A stretch of DNA of 31,811 nt from Gnomoniopsis sp. IMI 355080 (lineage: Eukaryota > Ascomycota > Sordariomycetes > Diaporthales > Gnomoniaceae). Shown here in pieces: positions 1 to 9,490 of the stretch. The position numbers and the translations under genes were made by a program. The stretch is taken from NCBI GenBank assembly GCA_027946555.1, contig JAPEVC010000318.1, positions 1 to 31,811 of the forward strand. Direction: 5' to 3'. How positions within the stretch are numbered: position 1 is the stretch's first letter; every line of letters begins with the position of its first letter. The notes beneath the pieces are model-generated. The model had not been told where the DNA came from. It ran no database searches and saw only the letters and a program-made list of their open reading frames with translations.

Positions 1-439
1 GGACTGAGGGGTGGGAGGCGTTGAAAGCGTTGTTGGAGGGCTTGAAGGCGTGACGAAGCGAGAGCAAAAGGACGAAATGGGAAATACTGAGCTGCATACC
101 ACAACCAAAATAGGGAGAATAGTAGGTTTTCTTCCAGCTGCAATGAGACACAGCGGATGGCTTGCAGACGAGTTACGCCAGCTGACCACACGATGCAGGA
201 CGCTTCGGAGGGGGTCTGTAGCGACTATTCACGACGTGCAGCTTCTCCCCTCATCAATGCAATGGTACCACACACTCATGCCGAGGATCGTGCAGCCGAA
301 GTTGACTGCAGATCCAGATCTGCGAGATGAACTGATTTTGGGATGGAGGACAAATCAATACTTATATAAGAAAAGCCATAGCTCTCCGCTATGTCTTTGT
401 GGGCTTGACCACTTATCTACTCAAGCGAATGCGATTTGG
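1..439. other. Upstream region of the FAD oxidase gene
   Basis: No separate gene is supported here. The reading frame of the downstream oxidase stays open back to position 11, but the translated stretch has no signal peptide and no family-like motif. A good TATA box at 363-370 sits just before the proposed start, so I treat this stretch as promoter and 5' leader. An upstream exon lying outside the window cannot be excluded. Confidence 0.55.
363..370 (+). promoter_or_regulatory. TATA box of the FAD oxidase gene
   Basis: TATATAAG lies about 70 nt before the proposed ATG at 440. That spacing would put transcription start near 395 and supports a start codon at 440 or 449 rather than the longer open frame beginning at 11. 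Assigned from motif and position only. Confidence 0.5.
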
Positions 440-2359
440 ATGCAGAAAATGATCAAACTCATACGCACCGCGCAGCTTTTCCTCGTGGTGCGCCTGGCCA
501 ATGGCCTGAGCCTCAATGACTGGGTGAATTTCAACACCTCAATCGGTGGCCGATTGGAGCAGAATGTTCCGATGGCACTGCCATGCTTCGCAAGGCACAA
601 CGACATCCCAAATGTCGTGGATGAGGCGGCATGTGCTGTTATCCGTGACAACTACACCTCGTCCGCCTTTCGAGCAAATATACCAGGGACGGCGATGAAT
701 CCACAAGATGACGCCTGCCTCTCCATCCCACAAGACCAATGTCTCCTCGACAACACAGTCACTCCAGCCGGGCTTCCAGCAACAAACAGCTCATGCAACC
801 AAGGTAACCTCCCCACATACAGGATCACCGTCCAAGATGCAGCAGATGTCACAGCCGCCTTGGCCTTCGCTCGCGCACACAACATCACAATCTCCGTCAA
901 GAACAGCGGCCATGACTACATGACACGCAATCTCCACCGTCACTCACTGCTGCTGTGGGTGCATCAGCTTCAGAACATGAGCTACCATGAGACATTTGTT
1001 CCGGAAGGCTGCGCGGGGGCAAAGACCTACGGTCCCGTGTTGACGGTGGGCACGGGCGTCTCGAGTGACGATGCAACTGTTTTTGCTACTGCGCATAATA
1101 GCACCCTTCTTGTGGGCTCTTCGCCCTCGGTCGCTGTGTCTGGTGGCTGGATCCTTGGGGCCGGGCATTCGGTTCTCTCACCGGTATATGGACTTGGCAT
1201 AGATCGCGTGGTGCAGGTGAGACTTTGCTAATACCTACCTGTCAAAAGATGTCTACTCATATACACACTTGAGAGCCTCTATTGTGCAGCTTGCTGAATA
1301 GTGATAAAAATTGCCTAGTTCACAATTGTCACACCTGATGGCGTCCTCCGCGTAGCCAACGGCTGTCAAAACGAAGATCTGTTCTGGGCGTTGAGGGGCG
1401 GAGGTGGCGGGACGTTTGGCGTAGTGCTCGACGCTTCGCACCGTGTGGAAGCGGGACTTACACCGGTTGCTGTGGCGAACATGACCCTCCCGGGCAACAT
1501 CACAACTGCGGTTAGTCTGGAATGGATCACGCTCCAGGCGAAGAATGCCTTGCACTGGGCAAAGCAGGGATGGGGTGGACATGCGGCTGGGACTTATCTC
1601 ACACACGTGAATCCTGTTCCGAGCATCGCCAATTTGAGCGACGAGGGCGCTGCTGCGGCGGCGGAGAGTATGCGTGCTGCTACCGAGTTTGTGAGAGCCC
1701 ACGGGGGCACGAGTGTGGTTGAGGTGCTGCCGAGTTGGAGTGCAGCGTGGGAGAAGTACATCAAGCCACAGGCAAGGCCAGTCGGAACCATGATGATACT
1801 AGCAAATCGACTTTGGCCGGCGAGGCTTTTTGAGACGGCGACTGGCGTGGAGAGCGTCGCTGGATTTGCGCAATACCTTTCACAGCAACAGGGAACGGAC
1901 CCGAGGACGACTTACATCCCGGCCGACTTCCCGTTCTTGGTCCCGGGCAGCGCGGAGGGTTATGATACTAATACCTCGGCGCATCCTTCATGGTATTCCT
2001 CGTTGTGGAATTATGGAGACGGGCCATCCATTGCTTGGAACAGCTCATACGAAGACCGGCTGCAGGCTGTCATCCAAGCGACCGAGATGAACGAGCAGGC
2101 TGCAGAGGTGATTGGGCCTGGAAGTGGTGCATACCTTCATGAGACAACCTTTTTCGATGTCGAGTGGCGGCGTTCTTTCTGGGGTCCGAACTATGAGGGT
2201 CTGTTGGAAGTAAAGGCAAAATATGATCCCGACATGCTGATGAGATGTTGGAAGTGCGTTGGGTGCGAAGAGTCGCACATGAGGGACAATAGCTTTCCGT
2301 GCCAAAGCAAGCTGCAGGTTGATGCCGATAGTTTCTTCAAGAGTCTTGCCACCGGGTAG
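440..2359 (+). CDS. Secreted FAD-linked oxidase, berberine-bridge-enzyme-like (FAD_binding_4)
   Basis: Two exons, 440-1216 and 1319-2359, with a 102-nt intron (donor GTGAGA, acceptor CTAG), give about 605 aa. The start at 440 (or 449) gives a signal-peptide-like N-terminus, MQKMIKLIRTAQLFLVVRLA. The FAD-binding (PCMH-type) region spans roughly residues 120-310. It includes VKNSGHDY, whose His158 is the expected 8-alpha flavin attachment residue, then SGGWILGAGHSVLSPVYGLG and, after the intron, LFWALRGGGGGTFGVV. The C-terminal BBE segment with RCWKCVG is present near residue 570. Family members oxidise sugars, alcohols or secondary metabolites using O2 and are usually secreted or vesicular; the substrate cannot be told. 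The second flavin-linking Cys of bicovalent members appears to be Ser228 (GSSPSVAV). Many N-glycosylation sequons (for example NTS, NYT, NSS, NMS) fit secretion. The family is certain; the exact start is less so. Confidence 0.87.
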
Positions 2360-2849
2360 ACCGGTACGTAAGGCAGGCCTGAGCGAAACGCCAAGAATGG
2401 GGGCTCCGAGTTTATCGGCGAGTCTAGATGTTGAGGTTTCGGGGGCAACGCAACCTTCAAAGGGAGGAGACGGATTGTGCTAGGACAACGTGGCAGAGGA
2501 CCGTTCCCACTTGTGAGAAAGTCTAGTTAGTGTAGGAGCCCCTGCTGTGACCCGAGGTCCGTGAACCGGGTACGCAAGTCTCTTTGGCAAGTAGAAGAGT
2601 CGAACCATTCGCACCGCTAGCGCAAGCCGCGGCCGACAAATCCAACGATGGTGTCCTCCGCTGAGACCTCCGGCCGATGTTAGCTCCATTGTGGCCACGT
2701 GCGGCTGAGGCTAGAGAAATGATATATGAAAAGGGCTTTCCAATCTCACTGGCCTTGAGTGGATGTGTTTGAAGCCGCACAGTTCCATTCTTTTCCCTGT
2801 CGATTTTCATACTTTCTTTTTTCTTGCTGCCGATCTCAAGTTGCTCAAG
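2360..2849. other. Intergenic region: oxidase 3' end and promoter of the rhodopsin-domain gene
   Basis: About 490 nt between two co-directional genes. Small open frames on the minus strand show no family-like features. A pyrimidine-rich stretch around 2785-2830, just before the ATG at 2850, is typical of fungal promoters. Nothing else was recognised. Confidence 0.5.
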
Positions 2850-4090
2850 ATGTCGATTTGGGATAGCAACGACCTTGGTGATATCTCCGTGAAGGTGTCA
2901 TGGGCGTTGTTTGGTCCTGCATTCCGTAAGTCTTGATGCAATCCCATTACTAAAAACTCTCTCACAAGTCCACCTACTCACATGAACCACCGCACACACA
3001 GTCACCTTTGGCCTCCGAGCATTTTGCCGTTTTCATTATACCGCTCGACAAGGTGGTGGTCTCTACATTGACGATTTGATCACTCTGATCTGTCTGATAG
3101 TACTGTTTCTATTCTGCATATTGGTCACGGTGGCTGCACAGCACGGGACGGGAAAGCATTTTGATACCCTGTCACCCGAGAACCAAGTCGAATCACTAAA
3201 GTGGACCGCTGTCCTCCTGGCAGTCACGCCGTGGATCTGTACCCTACCGAAATTCGCAATCATCACTACGCTGAGCCGGATCTTGAACTATGGGACAAAA
3301 ACCAAGATTCTCTTCTGGGGTCTAGCGCTCTCGTCCCAGGCAATGGTCCTGGGCCTGATGATCTGGGGCTTGGTGCAGTGTAGCCCGACACCTTTCCAAT
3401 GGGACAAGAGCATCGAGGGAGGCTGGTGTGCGGACCCCGGTATCTACATGCGTTTTGGGTACGTGACATACATGTACTCGACGTTGCTCGATGTCTTCTT
3501 CGCATTGTACCCGGTGCCATTCGTCATGCGACTCAACATGCCGCTCGGGGTGCGACTTGGTGTTGCGGTTTCCCTGAGCCTCAGTTGGGGAGGATTCGCC
3601 ATATCGGTGTACAAGTTTACGCTTTTCCCCCAATTGAGAGAGTTGTTGCCAACGGATCCTTCTTGTAAGTTCGACCTGCTCGCACTGGTGTACACTCAAG
3701 GATTTCACGCTGACCTAAGGCTCAAAAGATCCCATGGTTTTCCTGGCCACGACGCATGCTGCCGAAGGGTCTTTCCTTATCATCTCGACTTCGCTTGCGA
3801 CGCTCCGGCCTCTGTACCGCGGAATCAAGCAGCAAGTCGTCGATCGATCCTTGAACAGCAACTTCACCCGGCGTCCGGCTTCAACTATCAAGTACCATGG
3901 GTCGGCTATTGATTCAGCGCAGGAAGACTGTTTTGATGGCAAAAGGAAAATGTATATCGGGCTGTTTGACCGGCTGGACCGATCTCCCGATGACGACAGT
4001 GAGCTTGATTTGGCGTTGCGTCTGCCGAGTGGTGGCTCCAGCTCATCGCCGAGTAAGGATGCTGTGGTTGAGAAACAGGAGATTTGCTGA
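2850..4090 (+). CDS. Integral membrane protein, fungal rhodopsin domain (PTH11/SAT4-like)
   Basis: Three exons (2850-2925, 3002-3664, 3729-4090) encode about 366 aa. The introns are 76 and 64 nt with GTAAG donors. Seven hydrophobic segments can be read: around GLRAFCRF, DDLITLICLIVLFLFCILVT, LLAVTPWICTLPKFAIITTL, LFWGLALSSQAMVLGLMIWG, YSTLLDVFFALYPVPFV, VRLGVAVSLSLSWGGFAIS and, in exon 3, EGSFLIISTSLATLRPLY. The loop from CSPTPFQW to GWC has the paired cysteines typical of the Fung_rhodopsin family, and the first part shows the usual RAFCR and YIDD pattern. The C-terminal tail of about 90 residues is hydrophilic and Ser-rich, so cytoplasmic. No CFEM domain is present. Members are plasma-membrane proteins, some acting as GPCR-like surface sensors (Magnaporthe PTH11), but most have no known ligand. 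The family call is secure; a receptor role is inference. Confidence 0.85.
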
Positions 4091-4606
4091 GTGTGTAAAA
4101 GCTATTGACCTGTATATATTTTACTTATCCATTCTATGTATACATAGTATTAAATTTTAGAAGCTTCCTGTATAACTCATTTGAACATGAATTTTTTTCT
4201 ACGTATCGTGACTCGTGGGTCTTCTAGCCGTTCGCTCACCCAATACGCTCTTGTTGACGAGTCATAGCCTCGGCCCAATACCTAACAAACTATAGAGAGA
4301 AAATGCACCAGGGGCGTATGAAGCTCGGACCTGGATCAAACACGCTAAGACTTGACTTAAAAGTTGCGCGGCGGCACGTAGTGCAGTCTGGAAGCGGGAC
4401 ACTGGACACGTTCCTGAGCGGAATCAAAAGCGCGAATCTAGCATTCAAACACTATATATAGAATTCGAGCACAGTCCCTTTTTCTTTGACAAATGGAGTA
4501 GCTTGCAAGAGTCAGAGTTTAGTTTTGTTTTTATAGCATCAATCGAACGCTGGGTATAGCTTGGCCTTATTATTAGCATCAATGTATGTATGTATGGAGT
4601 ACTTGG

Positions 4607-4655
4607 GGGTCTCATGAGTGACAAGCTTAGGTGCTAACTACTATACTACAAATTA
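4607..4655 (-). pseudogene. Decayed tRNA-Asp copy
   Basis: Ungapped comparison with the intact tRNA-Asp (4838-4886) at an offset of 231 nt gives 37 identities in 49 positions, covering the variable region, anticodon arm, D arm and most of the 5' acceptor strand. The anticodon loop TTGTCAC is unchanged. The anticodon stem no longer pairs, and the T arm and 3' acceptor strand are unrecognisable, so it cannot fold as a tRNA. Several differences are C-to-T or G-to-A. It probably arose as a tandem copy that was not maintained. Confidence 0.65.
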
Positions 4656-4795
4656 CATACTCGAATACCCGTGACCATCCAGGGTTAGGGTTTGCTCCAC
4701 CATCCTGACCTAATATCACCAAGATTTGAGAGCTCTGGCAAGCCCAGAGAATATCATGTGTCACGGAGAATAGTGAATTTTGATTGGCAAAAAGT

Positions 4796-4800
4796 AAAAA
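4796..4800 (-). terminator. RNA polymerase III terminator of tRNA-Asp
   Basis: A run of five A on the plus strand (T5 on the transcribed strand) lies 14 nt beyond the tRNA 3' end. A second A5 run lies at 4789-4793. T runs of this length and position are standard Pol III termination signals. Confidence 0.6.
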
Positions 4801-4814
4801 CATGCAAACAGTTT

Positions 4815-4886
4815 CTTCCTCGCCGGGAATTGAACCCGGGTCCCAAGCGTGACAAGCTTGTATCCTAACCACTAGACTACGAAGAA
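4815..4886 (-). tRNA. tRNA-Asp (anticodon GTC)
   Basis: The minus strand folds as a 72-nt cloverleaf with no intron. The acceptor stem pairs TTCTTCG with CGAGGAA (one G-U), followed by discriminator G73, as expected for tRNA-Asp. The anticodon stem CAAGC/GCTTG closes the loop TTGTCAC with anticodon GTC. The T arm is CCGGG-TTCAATT-CCCGG and contains the internal B box GGTTCAATTCC. The D arm carries AGTGGTTA in its loop. CCA is not encoded, as usual in eukaryotes. A T5 Pol III terminator follows. Confidence 0.95.
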
Positions 4887-5521
4887 TATCTCAACATTTT
4901 CTGTGAGAGTAGTGTGGGATGTTTGGTGGAGGAGTAGTCAATTGTGAGTATATATCGTTAGTTGCACATCAAACGGACCGGCAAATTTGAGGTGCGGGCT
5001 TGCGTAGTGCCTGTATATTGCATGCATACCAAGGAAAGAGCATCTTCCAACCCGTATAATTGCGATTGCTAGTTGACGGCTATTAGCACAGAAGATACAT
5101 GTGTTGAGAATTACACTCAATGTCCCGCAACTGATCGGCCATTATGAGGGGATCTGCTCGTCTCATTCCCGTCTATAATAGCAGCAAACTGTGACTTCAT
5201 AGAGAGGAAACAGTGCGCTACAAGAGGCCCATGTACGACAACATAATCAAAGACGAAGAATCAAACCCGTTAGCAACACTACATCACTAGCAGCCGACTC
5301 AACAGTCAACCAACTGCGCTCAAGATTTACATCTCGTTTTGGGAAGTACTCCCCGACACAATATTTGGCAGCAATTAGGGTTCGGGTAGTGTTGTCATGT
5401 TCGTCGTCGAAAAAGTCTCCAAGTATGTCATCTGCAAGTGGAGTGGGAACAGAGAGGTCCAAGTCTGACCCCGACCGACCACCTGGACGAGCAATCACTG
5501 GCACAATATAATATCTTCACC
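4887..5521. other. Intergenic region: tRNA 5' flank and TenA-family gene promoter
   Basis: About 635 nt with no supported gene. A minus-strand frame of 85 codons (5247-5504) overlaps the promoter of the next gene and has no recognisable motif. The sequence just before the ATG at 5522 is rich in A and C, like a fungal translation-start context (CACCATGG). Confidence 0.5.
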
Positions 5522-6331
5522 ATGGCTGCCGGAACACTTACCTCTCACCTCCTTGCCCTAGACCCACCAGCCTTCACAGCCGCAACCCAGTCTCCCTTCC
5601 TCGCCGCCGCAGGCGCAGGTCGCCTCCCTAAACCGACCTTGGGCAAATGGCTCGCCAACGACCGCCTTTACATACACGCCTACCTCAAAGCAGCTGGTCG
5701 CACCCTCGCCATCGTGGACCTTCCGCAGACAACAACAGCTACCAACATCAGCAAATCCGCAACGTCCCAGCTCGTCGACTGGCTCTTGACGACCCTGACT
5801 GAGCTGCGCAGGGAGGAGCGGCTATTCATCGACGTGGCGTCGCGATACGACCTCAGCATTGACCTCGAAACAGACGTCAGCGAGGAAGGAGGGCGCGACG
5901 TCCAGCGCGTGCCCGGGGCGGTGAAGAGTGATGGGCTGGTCATGTTCGAGCGGCTGTTTGGGTCACTGCATCCTGCTGCCTCGGTGGATAGAAGCGTGCC
6001 GATACCGTGGCTGGAGGCTGCGGTTGTGTTTTGGGGGACCGAAAGGGTGTACTTGGAAGCGTGGACGTGGGCTCGGGGCAAGCAGGGTGGTGATGATGGC
6101 GGTGGGGAGGATGCTGATGGGGGTGCTTTGAGGAAGGAATTCATTCCTAATTGGTCCAATGATGGGTTTCGCAAGTTTGTGGAGCAGTTGGGCGTGATCT
6201 TAGATGGTGCTGTAGATGAGGCTGTGAGTGCGCTGGGGGAGGATAGTAGGGCTGGATTGCTGAAGAGGGCAGAGAAGGTGTGGAGGGAACTCGTGGCTGC
6301 TGAGACGGCTTTCTGGCCTGATGTAGAGTGA
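5522..6331 (+). CDS. TenA/THI-4 (thiaminase II-like) family protein, heme-oxygenase-like fold
   Basis: Single exon, 269 aa. The frame is open from 5438, but the ATG at 5522 has a strong context (CACCATGGC) and begins right at the family N-terminus. The opening pattern LLALDPPAFTAATQSPFL, then GKWLANDRLYIHAY (residues 41-54), matches TenA-like proteins; the D-x-x-Y spacing (Asp47, Tyr50) corresponds to conserved pocket residues of this fold. A second family-like helix, RVYLEAWTWARG, lies near residue 180 and is followed by a low-complexity Gly/Asp insert (GGDDGGGEDADGG). TenA proteins hydrolyse aminopyrimidines for thiamine salvage, but stand-alone fungal members are largely uncharacterised and many lack that activity, so thiaminase function is only a possibility. 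No targeting signal or membrane segment is seen; it is probably cytosolic. Confidence 0.8.
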   Translation: MAAGTLTSHLLALDPPAFTAATQSPFLAAAGAGRLPKPTLGKWLANDRLYIHAYLKAAGRTLAIVDLPQTTTATNISKSATSQLVDWLLTTLTELRREERLFIDVASRYDLSIDLETDVSEEGGRDVQRVPGAVKSDGLVMFERLFGSLHPAASVDRSVPIPWLEAAVVFWGTERVYLEAWTWARGKQGGDDGGGEDADGGALRKEFIPNWSNDGFRKFVEQLGVILDGAVDEAVSALGEDSRAGLLKRAEKVWRELVAAETAFWPDVE

Positions 6332-6711
6332 GTGCGATCCAATAGTTGGTATCACTGTATGAGAGGTATATATATATTTTTCTGTTTTTTGTTTGGAATT
6401 GAGGATCAAAAATGGTTGGAAGACGGGGAAACAAAACACAAAGCAGGGGCCAGGTTTTGTTGGTTTTCTTATGGGCAGAGTGACTGCACCAACGTGCAGA
6501 ACAAGTGGCTGGCCACTATGAGGTGTAACCTAAGTTATCGCGCATCCTTTAAAGCACCGTTGGTAGGTGTGCCTCCGCCCTTCCAGTCTTCCAGTCAGAA
6601 ATATGTCCTCCAGCTTCATTTCATGAGGATCGAATCCGCTTCAGGTTACCGAAAGATCGAAGTCTGATCGACTGTCTGCGGACGCGCGCTGCTGCTCAGA
6701 CTCGCGCTCTC
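6332..6711. other. Intergenic region: TenA-family gene 3' end and P450 promoter
   Basis: About 380 nt. A TATATATATTTTTCTG stretch at 6366-6381 just after the TenA-family stop is probably 3' UTR or polyadenylation sequence. A weak TTTAAAG lies near 6548. No gene is supported. Confidence 0.45.
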
Positions 6712-8552
6712 ATGATGGCTACTTGGGACTTGCTGCTCATATCGGCGAAATACGTCGCTTTGTTATTGATTCCAAGCGCAAGTCTACCCAGCACATCCTT
6801 CGAAACCTCAGGCTCTAGCACTGCTAAATTTCTGGGACAGATATTCTTGCTTTCAGCCTATCGCACTTTACTACACCCGCTAAGACAGTATCCGGGTCCA
6901 CGGCTCGCCAAGGTCACTGACGCTTATGGTGGCTATCATGCCATCGCGATGCGATCTCATTTGGCGATCAAGGAAAATCATTCCAAATATGGTGGGCTGG
7001 TGACAAATGTCCAACAGCACTTGAAATGGTCCTGAAATTAACATACGATTAGGGTCGGTGTATCGACAGGGTCCGAATAGACTTGTATTTAACACTGCCA
7101 CTGCTCTTCAAGGTACGACCAAGTGCGAGATGCGTTTGCAGATTGCTTATTTTGACGGATCTTCGCAGACATTTACAACAATGAGAGAGTCAGCAAGTCA
7201 TATGTCTATACGTTGCTGACAAGGGCGAAAACCTCGCCAAACATCTTCAACTGCCTCGACAAGCGTCTTCACCGCACCAAGCGCAAGGTCATCGGCCAAG
7301 CCGTTACTGACCGAGCTATGCGTCTCTTTGAGTCTACTTTGCAACAACAAGTTGACATATTCATCGGCCAGCTAGCTTCGAGCCACGGTCCCGTGGATAT
7401 CACTCCCCGCTGCAGGTGGGTCGGACTTGATACCATCGGCCTGCTAGCTTTTGGCTTCGACTTCAACGTGCAGAGAGACCCAGAATATCGCTTCGTGCTA
7501 GATGGAATGTTTGCAGGTAATTACAAGAGCAACTGTTTCTTCCAGTTCCCTCTACTGCACGACCTGGGTCTGGAAAAGCTCCTGGCGAGTATCAGCGGTC
7601 GCAGCCGAGCCAGGTTTTGGGCCGTCCTAGAGAAACTGACCACGAGCCGGTTGAGTCAGGGGAGGAGTGCTCGTAACGACCTGGTGTCTTTCGTGGCCGA
7701 AGGGAGCCAAGGTTTAGCAATGGATGATGCCCACCTGCGGGAGCTCCTGCTCTCAGAGGGGCTTTTCTTCGTTTCAGCTGGTGGCGATACTACAGCGGCT
7801 GCCATAGGCGCACTCTTCTTTTACATCAGCAGGAAGACCAATTCTGAAGCGTACAAGAAGCTTTCCGATGAGATAAGAAATACCTTTTCCAGCGCGGCCG
7901 AGATCCAATCCGGGCCCAAGTTGGCTGGCTGCCATTGCCTACGCGCCTGCATTGACGAGGCAATGTCAGTATTCGAAGCATCTATGAGAATATTACGAGC
8001 CTTGTTTCGTATGGTTTATGTCGCACATGCTAACACAACGTCGACAGGCGCATGTCTCCGCCAGTGCCAGGTATTGCCTGGCGACAGCTGGCAGACGACG
8101 ACGACCCCCACAAGGGACAACCATTGATTATCGATGGCCATGTCGTCCCACCAGGCACGCAAGTAGGCGTGAGCCAGTATTCTCTTCATCACAACGGCGA
8201 GTACTTTCCCGATCCCTACACCTTTCTACCCGAGCGCTGGCTTGATGAGAACAACGTAGCGCAAGTTGCGAGAATGCGCTCGGCCTTTGCGCCATTTTCT
8301 ATTGGCGCGCGCTCTTGCGCCGGCAAGGCCATGGCTGCTTACCTCGAATCAAGCTTGGTTGTCGCAAAGACCTTCTGGCACTTTGATTTTGAAGCTGCTC
8401 CAGGGGAGTTGGGCCGCGTGGGTGGTGGCACGCCTGGCAAAACCAACGGTAGAGGGAGACCGAATGAATACCAGCTCTATGATATTTTCGCAGCTTCTCA
8501 CAATGGGCCGTATCTCCTCTTTCAACCTCGGAATCTTACACATGATGGTTAG
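6712..8552 (+). CDS. Cytochrome P450 monooxygenase
   Basis: Four exons (6712-6991, 7053-7112, 7169-7964, 8048-8552; introns 61, 56 and 83 nt) encode 546 aa. ATG at 6712 or 6715 could start. Residues 7-30 and 37-52 are hydrophobic, as for an ER membrane anchor, followed by the proline-rich hinge YPGPRLAKVTD. Hallmarks: C-helix HRTKRKVIG; I-helix AGGDTT (residues 317-322); K-helix ExxR as EAMR (377-380), assembled across the third intron; PERW (440-443); heme loop FSIGARSCAGKAMA with ligand Cys469. The reconstructed segment around the 60-nt exon 2 reads GSVYRQGPNRLVF, the normal family sequence, which validates that tiny exon. It resembles the large fungal group that includes benzoate 4-monooxygenase-like and isotrichodermin hydroxylase-like P450s. 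The substrate is unknown. All key residues are intact, so it should be active with an NADPH-P450 reductase. Confidence 0.92.
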
Positions 8553-9490
8553 GGGGGTCTGGTCCGGGCGGAGTAGATACGGAGGGTTGAGGAGGATTCT
8601 GGCTCCCTCAGCTGTCAGTCCGTATGCCTCGTGCCCAACTTGGAGGATATTATCATCAGGCGTTACTGCAAGGACAATGAGCTTATACTTGGCACAGCGT
8701 TGGTCTTCTCAATCGACGGACATGCTTTGATGTCTTCCCTGGACTAACATGTAGGCCCTGACAGGTCACAGTAGTTCAAGCCTGTTCGGGATTTGTTCGG
8801 AGCTCCCTAATGACGACATGATTTATCGGACAGGTTGCAATACCAGCACCAAACAAGTTCCGAGAAGGATGGCATATCTTATGATTCTGGGATGTTCCGG
8901 TCCATTCCACGCTGCAAGCAGATGTTGCAAATATCTTTTCTTGTGCCCAATGGAGTATATATCACAAGGTGCCTACCGACTTGGGTATAGTGGTCTATGT
9001 CATGAGTCAGGCCGCGAGCGCTGCCTTCTTGTAAAACCGTCACAGTGTAGATCTCACGTCACTAATTAGATTCTAGAACCTTTTACTACGTGAGCTACTC
9101 CATTATTAAGAGAGTCCTAAGCAGATAGACACACAATCATCCTATGAAAGATTTTCAAGGCTAGGTAACAAAGACACCAGCATTATTAATCCTAGATTCC
9201 ATGGTGAGCTACTAGCACTATTTATAGAACGGTGACTTCATCTCAGTGTCCACTGCCGTGCGGATACCTCGGTCATAGACTAACTACGTGATAAATAGAC
9301 CTAGTCGGTTACTGGGCCGGTTATACTTGGCAACACCACCCTTGGTACGACCATCATTTCTTCAACAGCTCACTTTTCCTGATTTGTTCAACGTGATTTC
9401 TCGGCAGATCAACAATTCGTACCCTTAAACTATCGTCTCATCATCATCATTATCATCATCATTCACGACAACACGACTTCATACACCAAT
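8553..9490. other. Intergenic region between P450 and OYE genes
   Basis: About 940 nt. Small plus-strand frames directly after the P450 stop have no recognised motif. TTTATAG near 9221 could be a TATA box, but is 265 nt from the next ATG. A pyrimidine-rich stretch with a (TCA)n tract (9438-9462) directly precedes that ATG. Nothing else was seen. Confidence 0.45.
9438..9462 (+). repeat. (TCA)n microsatellite in OYE gene leader
   Basis: Imperfect TCA/TCAT trinucleotide tract of about 25 nt in the 5' leader, ending about 28 nt before the ATG at 9491. Such tracts are common in fungal leaders. Confidence 0.7.

Larger units (their letters stand above)
4091..4814. other. Intergenic region with decayed tRNA copy
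   Basis: AT-rich sequence between the rhodopsin-domain gene and the tRNA. It holds a TATATATAG stretch near 4452 with no recognisable gene after it, a short (ATGT)n tract at 4582-4596, and the tRNA-like remnant described separately. No coding frame is supported. Confidence 0.5.

Noticed and set aside
11..439. N-terminal extension of the FAD oxidase reading frame
   Set aside because: It opens with GTG, contains no family-like sequence, and a TATA box at 363-370 plus a signal-like peptide from 440 explain the gene better.
4681..4693. Telomere-like AGGGTTAGGGTT
   Set aside because: Barely two TTAGGG units; too short to claim an interstitial telomere.
4627..4872. 81-codon minus-strand open frame
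   Set aside because: It runs through the tRNA-Asp and owes its length to that structured sequence; the DPGSIPGE-type peptide is a common tRNA artefact.
5247..5504. 85-codon minus-strand frame in the TenA-family gene promoter
   Set aside because: No recognisable motif, no splice partner, and it overlaps the likely leader of the downstream gene.
5680..6342. 220-codon antisense frame across the TenA-family gene
   Set aside because: Ser/Pro/Thr-rich composition typical of the shadow of a GC-rich coding sequence; the sense frame has clear family motifs.
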